Source: a virus. From it: a stretch of DNA of 24,390 bases. Position 1 is the stretch's first letter; each line of letters opens with the position of its first letter. The stretch is taken from positions 9,130-33,519 of the IMG/VR virus record IMGVR_UViG_3300029787_004173; one strand, written 5' to 3'. Shown in pieces: positions 16,441-24,390 of the stretch. The notes under the pieces were generated by a model, which worked only from the letters and a program-made list of their open reading frames with translations, did not search any database and had not been told where the DNA came from. Position numbers and translations under genes: made by a program.

Positions 16441-18085
16441 TCTCTGCCGTCTTAGTGTCTTTTTGTACCTGTGCATTGGTGATTCCATCATCAATTTCTG
16501 GATCCATTGGAAGTTCTCCCATCTCACCTTCTGCTGGTAATGGTTCTCCAGTTATTGGATCAACTGCACTAGGATCTGGTATTATACCATCTTTAATTTC
16601 TTTTTCTATTTGTTCATCCTGTTCGATAATTTCTCCATCAGTTTGACGTAAGACATTTTTACGAACCCACTCTTGTGAATAGAATCTTCCAATATAAGGT
16701 TCAATAGTAGCAAGAGTTCCTAATCTCTCATTCATCATTTCAGTTTCTTTTAATTCTGCAAACTGATTATCATAAATGAAATCATATTGGATATGCTCAC
16801 TAATTAATTCCCAATCTTCTGGTGTAACAATATTCTTCAGAATCAATTGAGTCTTAAGCATATCTGTGAACATATGTGCAAAACGTTTTCTTAAACGTCC
16901 TACAAATTTAGAGAACTTGAGTTCATCTCTTAGAATCTCTGATGAACGACCTAAATTAAATCCACCCTCTGCAGCAATTCTAGATTCTGGAACACCTAAT
17001 GCTCTATAAAGTTTCTTTTGGAAATATTCAATATCAGCAAGTTCACCAAGATTTTGACCACCAGGAAGTGTAGTAATTTCAGTTCCTCTACCACCTTCTC
17101 TTCTAGGAAGCCAGAAATCTTCCATCATAGACATAAACTTACGATCATCTCTGACTTCACCAGTGTTTGCATCATAAACAAGTTTGTTTCTATAACGAGA
17201 CATCACTTCTTTAAGATATTGTTCTGCTTTTACCTTTGGTAGATTACCAACATCAATATAAAATATTCTTCTTTCTGGTGCTCTTGATAACCTATAAATT
17301 ACAAGACTATCTTCAATCATTCTTAATTGATTAAGTGCCTTGATTGCTTTATGAAGATATGAAAGAACTGTCCCTTTATTTCTATCTACAAGACCAGAAG
17401 TTACATATGTAATAGAATCTTTTGCTATTTTAATTCCTTTACTTCCACCACCACTGCTTATATTATTTGATGGATAAGATGGTTTTGGTGTATATACATA
17501 ATATTCTTCAATCTCTGGATTTATTACTTTAGTATCATCATTATTTCTTATGGTATAATCATTTTTATCTCTTTTCTTTTCTTGACGAACAAATTTTATT
17601 TTCATAGGATCAATATACCTCAGATCCTTTATTCCTTCTTCAGGTTTTTTAATATCAATAACCTTCATGTAAAATACTCTTCCATCTACATACCAATTTC
17701 TGAGTATTTCATGAGATTTTTTGTCAAAATCTAATATATCTTTAATATTTCTAAATTCTTCTCTAATTATTTTTTTTAATTTATCACTAGCATTTAAATT
17801 AGAAAGTTCAATTTCAATAGGAGAATCATATAAATCACTAACGATTGCTTCATTAATAACATCTTCAATAGCACCATCACACTCAGGGTGTAATGCCATC
17901 TCTCTATATCTTTTAATTAAGTCTGATTCGGTTTTATATACACCTTCAATATCAACATAAGATCCATAAAAGGAACTAGCAATAAAATTATCAACCCCAT
18001 CCTCATTATTTTGAGGGACGGGGGATATTACAGAAGGTGACTTTTTTTCTTTGTCACCAATAGAAAATCCAAAAAGTTTTGCCAT
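16436..18085 (-). CDS. 20: gp20 portal vertex protein
   Basis: A 549-residue portal protein. Hallmark segments are YLHKAIKALNQLRMIEDSLV (243-262), RAPERRIFYIDVGNLP (268-283) and EDFWLPRREGGRGTEI (322-337), the region widely used as a cyanophage marker. The dodecameric portal nucleates head assembly, forms the DNA channel and binds the gp17 motor. The last ~40 residues are rich in Pro, Glu and Asp, as usual. A possible extended -10 box (TGCTATAAT) lies 20 bases upstream of the ATG. Confidence 0.98.
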   Translation of the reverse strand: MAKLFGFSIGDKEKKSPSVISPVPQNNEDGVDNFIASSFYGSYVDIEGVYKTESDLIKRYREMALHPECDGAIEDVINEAIVSDLYDSPIEIELSNLNASDKLKKIIREEFRNIKDILDFDKKSHEILRNWYVDGRVFYMKVIDIKKPEEGIKDLRYIDPMKIKFVRQEKKRDKNDYTIRNNDDTKVINPEIEEYYVYTPKPSYPSNNISSGGGSKGIKIAKDSITYVTSGLVDRNKGTVLSYLHKAIKALNQLRMIEDSLVIYRLSRAPERRIFYIDVGNLPKVKAEQYLKEVMSRYRNKLVYDANTGEVRDDRKFMSMMEDFWLPRREGGRGTEITTLPGGQNLGELADIEYFQKKLYRALGVPESRIAAEGGFNLGRSSEILRDELKFSKFVGRLRKRFAHMFTDMLKTQLILKNIVTPEDWELISEHIQYDFIYDNQFAELKETEMMNERLGTLATIEPYIGRFYSQEWVRKNVLRQTDGEIIEQDEQIEKEIKDGIIPDPSAVDPITGEPLPAEGEMGELPMDPEIDDGITNAQVQKDTKTAEI

Positions 18086-18105
18086 AGTATAATCTTTTTC
18101 CTACT

Positions 18106-18114
18106 ATTATAGCA
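18106..18114 (-). promoter_or_regulatory. Possible extended -10 box before gp20
   Basis: TGCTATAAT on the minus strand lies between gp19 and gp20, 20 bases upstream of the gp20 ATG. The -35 region is poor, so this is a weak call. Confidence 0.3.
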
Positions 18115-18118
18115 CTAT

Positions 18119-18712
18119 TTAGCTGATATCTTCACCACCAGCTGAGACAGAACTACCTTTATAAGCTTCCCACCACTGAACCTGTAGTTCTACAGTGAAC
18201 TCTTCAAGAGTATCAGTTGTTTCGTAACTTAGATCTATAGTAGAAATATTTGTTGGAAAAATGTCCCAGAACTTGTAAGATCTTAGTACACTTCCATCAC
18301 GATCTAATTGTTTTACAGTAGCATCTTTTTGATATGCTTCTGGATCAACTATTCCAGTAGCATCAGACATTTTATTAATAACATTCATCCACTTTTCAAA
18401 AGCAGAACGAATAGAAAAGTCTGTATCATTAAGAACAGTGATAGTCCAAGTTTCAAATGTTCTGTCTCCAGCAATCTTTAAAATACGACCTCTGAATGGA
18501 ACATCGATAGGAGCAATAGTAGATGCTGGTAATGCAGCTGCCTTAACCAAGAACCTTGATTTTGATAAGACATCATTTTCTATTCCTACTGCATTTGGGA
18601 ATGCTAATTCTACTTCAAATAGATTTGGTCTAGCACCACCACCAGATAATCTACTTTTAAAATCACTAATTGTTCTTAATGGAGTAGTGTTTTGTTGTTG
18701 TCGTGTTGGCAT
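18119..18712 (-). CDS. 19: gp19 tail tube protein
   Basis: A 197-residue protein of the gp19 tail-tube family. It has SRLSGGGARPNLFEVEL near the N-terminus, a central VPFRGRILKIAGDRTFETWTITVLND split over residues 76-101, and a C-terminal LQVQWWEAY. Rings of this protein form the tube through which DNA passes. Its place right after gp18 and before gp20 is the standard T4 order. It is somewhat longer than T4 gp19 (163 aa by memory), as is usual in cyanophages. Confidence 0.96.
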   Translation of the reverse strand: MPTRQQQNTTPLRTISDFKSRLSGGGARPNLFEVELAFPNAVGIENDVLSKSRFLVKAAALPASTIAPIDVPFRGRILKIAGDRTFETWTITVLNDTDFSIRSAFEKWMNVINKMSDATGIVDPEAYQKDATVKQLDRDGSVLRSYKFWDIFPTNISTIDLSYETTDTLEEFTVELQVQWWEAYKGSSVSAGGEDIS

Positions 18713-18735
18713 AATTTTTTGTACCTCTAGTAGAA

Positions 18736-21033
18736 TTAAACGTTACCAATTACTTCTTCAAAAGCAACACCAGTTCTGGTGGCAACGAAGGTTAAACCAA
18801 TGAAGTTAATCGACCTTGCTGGTTTAATGAAGATGTCTGCTACAAACTCATTATTATCTATAACAGCAGCAGTGTTATTCGTCTCATCACAAATAACAAC
18901 ATAATCTTGTAAACCTCGTTTTGCTTGAACATCACGTAAGAAAGGTTCAACAATATTTACAAAGTTAGTCCTTGTGATCTCATCGTTAAATTCAAAGAGT
19001 TGATCTTTAGCAGCATTAGAGATTGCATTTTCAAGATATAAGAATAATCTACGAACATTGATTCTATCAAATGCTGATGATTTTGCAAGTGCAGTCTTAT
19101 CACCGAATAGAACAATTCCTGATCCTGCTGAAAATATTACAGAATTAATTCTATTTGAATAAAGAACATCTCTCTGAGACTTACTTGGATTGTAAGTAAG
19201 TTTCACTGCATTTAGAATTGCACCTCTTTGTGTTCCTGCTGGTGAGAACCAAGGGAAGTTTGTGATGTCAGTTCTAACACAAGTTCCTGCAACATCTCCA
19301 TTTAATGGAACATATCGGAAAGTACTATCAAATCTATCGTACATATACTTATATCCACTATCGAATACAGTATATGATGACGATGATATTGGTGCATAGA
19401 AACTAAGAATATTGTTTGTTATTGTCTCATCATCATTAACAGTAACAGATCCAACATCAGTGTCAGTCAGGAATGCTCCTCTATATGGACTGATAAATGC
19501 AAGTGAATCTTTTCTAGCATCAGCAACTGCAACAATTTGATTTGCTAATGCCTGTGTTGCTTCTTTACTATAATTTCCAGATCCCATGAGTAGGAAATTA
19601 ACAGCATAATTATCAGCATTCTCAAAGAGTTTATAACCAGTAGATAATTTAGCAACGGATGCTGTTAAACCTCCTGTTGTTATAATACCAACCGTACCAT
19701 CAGGTTTTAGATTTCTAACATTACCATAGTCTTCACCGTTAGTAATTTTATAATTTTGTGAACCAGATCCACCAAAAATAATTCCATCTGCATTTTGATC
19801 CCATGCTTGATCTGATTGTTTAGTGAAATCAGCACTAAATCCAGTTGTTGAAAGTCCTGAAGGAGCTCCACCACCAAAGATGTAAGATGAATTATTCTTA
19901 AGATATTTTCTCCAATAAGAAGGAGAACCTGCTGAGAATTCACCATCTTTTGCCTTAGAAAGTCCTAGATGTTTCTCAAGAATAGTACCAGCATTGCCAG
20001 TAATGTCCCCTTCACCATCAATTACTACAACATGAAGTTCATCATTTTTAGCACCTCTTGCTGCAGCAAAATCTGTAGTGGTTGGTCTTTCTACAATAGA
20101 ATTCCATTTAATTGAAGATATTGTAGATGCAGTTCCAGGAACTCCTGATGAAGTATAAAGAACTTGCTTATCGAAATAGTCCTCTACACTGTGAACAGTA
20201 TTTGTAGTTCTAGAAATAGCAACATCACCATCATTTTTAAATATATCAATACTAGGTGATCCTCCACTTCCTGTGCTTCCTACACCAACAGAAAACTTAT
20301 ATAATCCATTGGGTTGATAATCTACTGGAGTTTCAGTAGAACCAACTACATGAGAAAGAACTTTTACTTCTAGTGTACCTGCTATTCCATCTGCAGCATT
20401 TAAACCAGCAGTAGTGACTCCAGTAATAATTCCTTTTAAGTATCCATCAATTAAAGATGTTGCACCAACTCCAGGTAAAACTGTTCCAGTAGCAAATGCT
20501 TGAGTAACACCAAATCCAACCCAATTACCAGTAATAGCATTTCCAATGCTAGTAACACCTAAACACTGATCTGCTTTTCCATCAATAATTCCTACTCTTA
20601 ATCCATTAGACCAAGAACCAGGATTTTTTGCAACAACAGTTACATTAGTAATTGTATTATCATCATAACCAAGTTGCTCATAATGTTCAACATTTTTAAT
20701 TTTTAATTCTGTTTCACTACTAGAAGTACCTACGGTATTAACTGAACCATTATATAAATTATCATCATCTGCTCTTACAACTCTTAAAGATCCACCATAT
20801 GCTAAAAATGATGAAGCAACTAGCCATGTCTCAAATTGTTTATCAATACTGTTTGGTTTTCCAAAAGTATTTAATAAATCATTTTCATTAGCAATAACTG
20901 TTGGTAATTCTACTGGTCCTTGTGCAAAAGGACCAACTAGTCCACCAACGCTTCCTGATGTTGGATCGACTCTACCTACAGTTAAGTCTACTTCCTTTAC
21001 AACAATGCCAGGAGATGCTAGATTTATAGGCAT
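18736..21033 (-). CDS. 18: gp18 contractile tail sheath protein
   Basis: A 765-residue sheath protein. The N-terminal SPGIVVKEVDLT (7-18) and GGLVGPFAQGP (29-39) and the C-terminal domain (RRLFLYLENAISNAAKDQ followed by NIVEPFLRDVQAKRGL) are typical of contractile sheath subunits. The central ~300 residues are Gly/Ser/Thr-rich and variable, and would be the domains exposed on the outer sheath surface; the protein is longer than T4 gp18 (659 aa by memory) mainly there. A strong ribosome binding site GAGAGG lies 7 bases upstream of the ATG. Confidence 0.97.
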   Translation of the reverse strand: MPINLASPGIVVKEVDLTVGRVDPTSGSVGGLVGPFAQGPVELPTVIANENDLLNTFGKPNSIDKQFETWLVASSFLAYGGSLRVVRADDDNLYNGSVNTVGTSSSETELKIKNVEHYEQLGYDDNTITNVTVVAKNPGSWSNGLRVGIIDGKADQCLGVTSIGNAITGNWVGFGVTQAFATGTVLPGVGATSLIDGYLKGIITGVTTAGLNAADGIAGTLEVKVLSHVVGSTETPVDYQPNGLYKFSVGVGSTGSGGSPSIDIFKNDGDVAISRTTNTVHSVEDYFDKQVLYTSSGVPGTASTISSIKWNSIVERPTTTDFAAARGAKNDELHVVVIDGEGDITGNAGTILEKHLGLSKAKDGEFSAGSPSYWRKYLKNNSSYIFGGGAPSGLSTTGFSADFTKQSDQAWDQNADGIIFGGSGSQNYKITNGEDYGNVRNLKPDGTVGIITTGGLTASVAKLSTGYKLFENADNYAVNFLLMGSGNYSKEATQALANQIVAVADARKDSLAFISPYRGAFLTDTDVGSVTVNDDETITNNILSFYAPISSSSYTVFDSGYKYMYDRFDSTFRYVPLNGDVAGTCVRTDITNFPWFSPAGTQRGAILNAVKLTYNPSKSQRDVLYSNRINSVIFSAGSGIVLFGDKTALAKSSAFDRINVRRLFLYLENAISNAAKDQLFEFNDEITRTNFVNIVEPFLRDVQAKRGLQDYVVICDETNNTAAVIDNNEFVADIFIKPARSINFIGLTFVATRTGVAFEEVIGNV

Positions 21034-21069
21034 CTTAATTCCTCTCGTAATCCAAATTTATTCTAAAAA

Positions 21070-21077
21070 TATTTATT
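21070..21077 (-). promoter_or_regulatory. Possible late promoter variant before gp18
   Basis: AATAAATA on the minus strand matches the TATAAATA box at 7 of 8 bases and lies 36 bases upstream of the gp18 ATG in an 82-base AT-rich gap. It fits the need for a promoter for gp18, but the match is not exact. Confidence 0.35.
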
Positions 21078-21115
21078 AAAATGCCTTTTTACAATGGGGA
21101 AACAATACATGAACA

Positions 21116-21346
21116 TTACCAATCTGGATATATCCATTCATTAGAAGGTTTTTTATTCTTCCTACTAGCAACAATTCTTTTTATTGTACATGCCTTACAT
21201 TCATAAGCATATGATGATGGTAATGACAATCTATTCTTATGAGTTTTATAAAAACCATCTATTAAATTTTTTATTCCTCCACAAACTCTACATCTTCTTT
21301 CTTCAAGAAGTAAATCTCCCAATTCAAATTGTTCTTCTATATTCAT
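21116..21346 (-). CDS. Small CxxC...CxxC zinc-binding-type protein
   Basis: A 76-residue protein with C19-x2-C22 and C50-x2-C53, set in CRVCGGIKNLIDGFYKTHKNR and SYAYECKACTIKRI. The four Cys can bind one metal ion, and the basic stretch around residues 55-66 would suit nucleic-acid binding. The pattern resembles the N-terminal part of endonuclease VII/HNH-type phage proteins, without the nuclease residues, so only a metal-binding role is supported. It begins directly after the stop of the NifU-domain gene. Being next to an iron-sulfur scaffold gene, a Fe-S or zinc target is conceivable but unproven. Confidence 0.8.
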   Translation of the reverse strand: MNIEEQFELGDLLLEERRCRVCGGIKNLIDGFYKTHKNRLSLPSSYAYECKACTIKRIVASRKNKKPSNEWIYPDW

Positions 21347-21577
21347 CTATAGAACTTGAATAACTCCCTTAATATCTGGTATTTCCATCATCAATTTTTT
21401 TTCAATACCTTGTTTCAATGTCATAACACTCATAGCACATGTCTCACATGCACCACCTAATCTCACCTTAACATAACTATCTTCAGTCTCAACATACTGT
21501 AAAGAACCACCATCTGCTTCGATGTATGGTAATAATTCTTCAAGAACTTTAATTATATTTTCGTCGTTTAATTCCAT
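21347..21577 (-). CDS. NifU C-terminal domain protein (Nfu-type Fe-S scaffold)
   Basis: A 76-residue single-domain NifU-like protein. It shows the family pattern LPYIEADGGSL (residues 13-23), VKVRLGGACETCAMSVMTLKQGIEKKL (split 32-58) and EIPDIKGV. The CxxC pair (CETC) that binds a transferred Fe-S cluster is intact. In cyanobacteria, Nfu is the essential Fe-S carrier that supplies photosystem I, so a phage copy would help maintain ferredoxin- and photosystem-type Fe-S proteins during infection; this role is inferred. I chose the ATG at 21577, which shares one base with the gp17 stop (TAATG), over an upstream GTG. Placement inside the tail/packaging block is unusual. Confidence 0.9.
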   Translation of the reverse strand: MELNDENIIKVLEELLPYIEADGGSLQYVETEDSYVKVRLGGACETCAMSVMTLKQGIEKKLMMEIPDIKGVIQVL

Positions 21578-23229
21578 TACATATAGTCCCACATATAAGA
21601 TCTATCTCCATATTCATCAGTGTGCCATCTATCTCCATCGCCATCTACAAAACTATCCATATCTTCAAACCCATCAGAAATAAATCCAAACGGTGCCATG
21701 TCTTGTTCTATCTGGTTCTTTTGTTCTTCATAAATTCTTTTACGAACATCATTGTCCGTCATTTCTTTGAAATAATCTTGTGCAACTAACCATGCAAATA
21801 TGACAAGACACATTGCTAAATCATCATTACATCCCTCTTCTGCCTCAAATGAATTATGTTTCTGTGCAAATGTTGTTAATTCTGAAATAATATCATAATC
21901 TGAAGTAAGTAGTTTATCATCTTCCAGTAACGTCTTAAGATTAGAACAACCTAACTTTTTAACTGCAGCTGTCATTCTTACACCAAGTTGTGTTTTCTTA
22001 CCTGAGAAACCTTGTCCAACTATTTGACCATTTCTTCCTCTCATAGAAGCCATTAAAAGGTTTTCATATTCAAGATCATATTGAAGAATACTTGCAACTT
22101 GATCTCCAATATCATTAACTTCTATTAGTAAGTAAGCATTATTATATCCTTTTGCTACATCAAGTATAATATTAGGAAATAGCATAGGTTTAATTTCATT
22201 ATTCCTATATTTTGCAACTACCTTATATGGAAACTCAGTAGTATCAAAAACAATAAATGCAGAATAATCATTACCTAAACCACGTGCTACATCAACACTA
22301 ATTACATAATTATGTTCTTTTTGTGGATTTTCGTAAATATCAAGACCAGCATTTTTCTTTAAAGGTTCTTCATATACAAGATTTCGAAGTTTTGCTGGAC
22401 TAATAAGAGTATTAACAGAACCTAAAAATTCACATTCAAACTCAATCTTAAACTGCTGCTCTGAAGTGTTTGCAATAGTTTGTCTTTTCCATTCAGCATC
22501 TCTACCAGGAACTTGTGACCAATGCACATCAGTAGGAACATATTCATTCTTACCTTTCTCTGCATCATGCCAATACCTATAAAAATGATTCATCCCGTGA
22601 GGGGTTGAAACCATTATGACTTTGGTTGTTTTACCAGAAGTGATAGTAGGATATACTGAGCTGAAGAATGCTTCAGCAATATGATTAGGAACAAAGGCAA
22701 ACTCATCCAAAAATAGAATGTTGAAAGACATACCCCTAACTGCAGATGCAGAGGTAGATGCTGCAAGTATTTTAGATCCATTTTCTAACTCCAATGATCC
22801 TTTATTCCAAGATATAATACCCTGTTGCATCCATTTAGGTAAGTTTTCATATGCAATTTGTAATCTACCTAATAAATCTCTTGCAGTCGCTGCTTTGTTT
22901 GCAAGAATACCAATATTTACACTATCATTAAAAACACAATAATGCAAAAGATATGCTACAGACGTAGTAGATTTACCAGTTTGACGTGGCATTTTACATA
23001 TATTAAATCTATTGCCATGAAAATTATTAATTAACTTTTCTTGAAAATCATATGGTTTAAATTGTACAAGTCCCTCATCAAGAGAAACAATCTTCATGTA
23101 ATTATTTGCAAAATAAACTGGATCTTCTTTACATTTTAAGAACTCAATAATGTTCTCTTGTGTAAATTCAATCTTAGTATTTGCTTTTTTTAAATTGGGA
23201 TTACCAAGATATACATCATTATTAGACAT
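21577..23229 (-). CDS. 17: gp17 terminase large subunit
   Basis: A 550-residue packaging motor. The ATPase has Walker A PRQTGKST (81-88), Walker B ILFLDEFAFV (171-180) and the coupling motif STPHG (208-212). The C-terminal RNase H-like nuclease has D313 in SVDVARG, E370 in LLIEVND and D469 or D470 in NDDLAMCL; D313 and E370 are 57 residues apart, the same spacing I recall for D401 and E458 of T4 gp17. It cuts concatemers and pumps DNA through the gp20 portal. The start is 3 bases after the gp16 stop. Confidence 0.98.
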   Translation of the reverse strand: MSNNDVYLGNPNLKKANTKIEFTQENIIEFLKCKEDPVYFANNYMKIVSLDEGLVQFKPYDFQEKLINNFHGNRFNICKMPRQTGKSTTSVAYLLHYCVFNDSVNIGILANKAATARDLLGRLQIAYENLPKWMQQGIISWNKGSLELENGSKILAASTSASAVRGMSFNILFLDEFAFVPNHIAEAFFSSVYPTITSGKTTKVIMVSTPHGMNHFYRYWHDAEKGKNEYVPTDVHWSQVPGRDAEWKRQTIANTSEQQFKIEFECEFLGSVNTLISPAKLRNLVYEEPLKKNAGLDIYENPQKEHNYVISVDVARGLGNDYSAFIVFDTTEFPYKVVAKYRNNEIKPMLFPNIILDVAKGYNNAYLLIEVNDIGDQVASILQYDLEYENLLMASMRGRNGQIVGQGFSGKKTQLGVRMTAAVKKLGCSNLKTLLEDDKLLTSDYDIISELTTFAQKHNSFEAEEGCNDDLAMCLVIFAWLVAQDYFKEMTDNDVRKRIYEEQKNQIEQDMAPFGFISDGFEDMDSFVDGDGDRWHTDEYGDRSYMWDYM

Positions 23230-23232
23230 AAT

Positions 23233-23658
23233 TTATTTTTTAAATAGTCCTTGCTCTTTTAAAATTTTAGATAAATCAGTTGTTGAACCTACAAATAAAG
23301 CGTTATTAGTAACTTGTGTAGTTTTTCCTTTATCTTCATCAATTTCTTTAAGTTTTTTCTGAAGTTCCATCAACTTATCAGTAGTATCAGCAACTGACTT
23401 AATAATTTGACCTGCAACTTCATATGCTCTTGGACTTGCACTTTCACCAGCAAGTTCCATTATACCATTAAGAGATTCTTGTCCTTTTTCAATTAATGAG
23501 TATAAATTAGCACGAGTGTATTCATAATCTTTATCAATATCATCAGTGACATTCTTATGAGAATCTTGTTTCTTAATACATCCACCTTCTGATGTAGTAC
23601 TTACTTCAATACTACTTGTAGTATTGAGTGCTTCATCTATAGAATCATAAGTAGACAT
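23233..23658 (-). CDS. 16: gp16 terminase small subunit
   Basis: A 141-residue mostly helical protein. It has the DKDYEYTRANLYSLIEKGQESLNGIMELAGESASPRAYEV region (residues ~42-81) and a coiled coil KLMELQKKLKE (95-105), in keeping with T4 gp16, which forms rings that recognise DNA and regulate gp17. T4 gp16 is 164 aa by memory. Its position directly before gp17 and after gp15 makes the assignment safe. Confidence 0.93.
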   Translation of the reverse strand: MSTYDSIDEALNTTSSIEVSTTSEGGCIKKQDSHKNVTDDIDKDYEYTRANLYSLIEKGQESLNGIMELAGESASPRAYEVAGQIIKSVADTTDKLMELQKKLKEIDEDKGKTTQVTNNALFVGSTTDLSKILKEQGLFKK

Positions 23659-23663
23659 AATAA

Positions 23664-24390
23664 TTAAGTATCCTTCTGTAATGTTGGACTATAAGTTTTA
23701 CTATCATCAAAATCTGTCCAAGTTTCACTAAATCCAAAATCATCTTCTGGTCCAGCAGTAATTGGATCAGGAACTACACTATATCTTCTTTCACGTTTAG
23801 CTGTAGCAGTATCAGTACCTGCATATTGATCTACAATAACTTTCTTAATAAGTCCATCAGATGTCTGTGCAATTGGACCAAATAGATATGTTTTTGCTGT
23901 AAAACTTAAAGTATAAATTAATGCTCTTCTTACTTCGAAACTTCCCTCATAATCATCTTGGAATGATATATTATCTAATATAACAGGCATATCTCTTTTC
24001 TCTCCGATAGAAGATACTAAATCTACAGTTAAAGTAAATGAAGGTTGAAAATATGGTAATATCTGTTCAATAATTTGTAATGCATCATCATTTAATTTAC
24101 TAAAAATATTTAATTCAAATCCAATATTATAAGGAACAGGCATATAAACTTTCTTCATTTTATCATCAGTACTATCAACTGCCTTAAAAGTCTGAGTAAC
24201 TCCAGTTTTTCTTGTAGGATCATACTGAATATTATTCATTTCAAAAGACATTCTAGGTAAAGTTATAGCAACTGATTTTGACAACTCAGCCTGTTCTTGT
24301 ATCTTTGCCAAATATTTTTGTTGAGGTCCATAAGAAAGACCAACTTTAATATCATCAAGAATAGTACCATCACTTTTTTTATGTTTAATA
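23664..24390 (-). CDS. 15: gp15 proximal tail sheath stabiliser, partial (5' end outside window)
   Basis: The frame remains open to the window edge, so the first residues of the gene are missing. About 241 residues are present; the upstream part reads LSYGPQQKYLAKIQEQAEL, a motif of the family, then ITLPRMSFEMNNIQYD, VYMPVPYNIGFELNIF, ILPYFQPSFTLTV and a C-terminal RRALIYTLSFTAKTYLFGPI, which match gp15 (272 aa in T4 by memory). It caps the tail at its head-proximal end. A TTG at 24311 that could serve as a start lies inside this frame but is not the true start. Position before gp16 agrees with T4 gene order. Confidence 0.93.
   Translation of the reverse strand, partial: IKHKKSDGTILDDIKVGLSYGPQQKYLAKIQEQAELSKSVAITLPRMSFEMNNIQYDPTRKTGVTQTFKAVDSTDDKMKKVYMPVPYNIGFELNIFSKLNDDALQIIEQILPYFQPSFTLTVDLVSSIGEKRDMPVILDNISFQDDYEGSFEVRRALIYTLSFTAKTYLFGPIAQTSDGLIKKVIVDQYAGTDTATAKRERRYSVVPDPITAGPEDDFGFSETWTDFDDSKTYSPTLQKDT

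Noticed and set aside
21578-21592. GTG start giving an 81-aa NifU protein
   Set aside because: The ATG coupled to the gp17 stop is a better start and the added five residues do not fit the domain.
24309-24311. TTG start for the gp15 gene
   Set aside because: The frame stays open upstream and encodes the conserved YGP-Q-K-YLA motif, so the true start is beyond the window.

Overview
The window is a 24.4-kb piece of a T4-like (myovirus) cyanophage genome. Evidence for this is the run of T4 core genes in the order usual for marine cyanophages, the low GC content, and a set of cyanophage-type genes: cobS, the bilin reductase pebS, a DUF3110-like gene and a NifU-domain gene. Recognition of pebS, which matches my memory of the Prochlorococcus phage P-SSM2 protein closely, points to a Prochlorococcus or Synechococcus host. 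Every supported gene lies on the minus strand, so transcription runs from high to low coordinates. Genes are packed tightly, with many ATGA or TAATG stop/start overlaps. No tRNA, CRISPR, IS element or integrase was seen, and no gene-free stretch exceeds about 120 bases.

In transcription order (right to left), the virion block comes first: tail sheath stabiliser gp15 (5' end outside the window), terminase gp16 and gp17, a NifU-domain iron-sulfur protein, a small CxxC protein, tail sheath gp18, tail tube gp19, portal gp20, a 55-aa gp67-like core protein, a 91-aa conserved protein, prohead protease gp21, scaffold gp22 and major capsid gp23. A strong intrinsic terminator follows gp23. Exact T4-type late promoter boxes (TATAAATA) precede the gp67-like/gp21 group and gp22.

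Next come a 53-aa protein, a Gly/Asn-rich 90-aa protein, a gp3-like tail completion protein, and the recombination genes uvsY and uvsW, then a 137-aa conserved protein. A good sigma-70-type promoter then drives the late sigma factor gp55, followed by gp47, a DUF3110-like protein and gp46 in translationally coupled order. The gp46/47 nuclease, UvsW and UvsY form the recombination machinery, and gp55 reads the TATAAATA late promoters.

The left third holds accessory genes: a 68-aa basic protein, a 721-aa protein with an HEXXH metallopeptidase-like site and a C-terminal VWA domain, four small conserved or unknown genes ending at a terminator, and then a separate late-promoter unit with cobS (MoxR-type AAA+ ATPase), pebS (phycoerythrobilin synthase) and a DUF3310-like gene cut by the window start. 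The cobS-type ATPase plus the VWA/HEXXH protein form a plausible MoxR-VWA remodelling or metal-chelatase-like pair. PebS is a light-harvesting pigment auxiliary gene coupled by a 4-base overlap to cobS.
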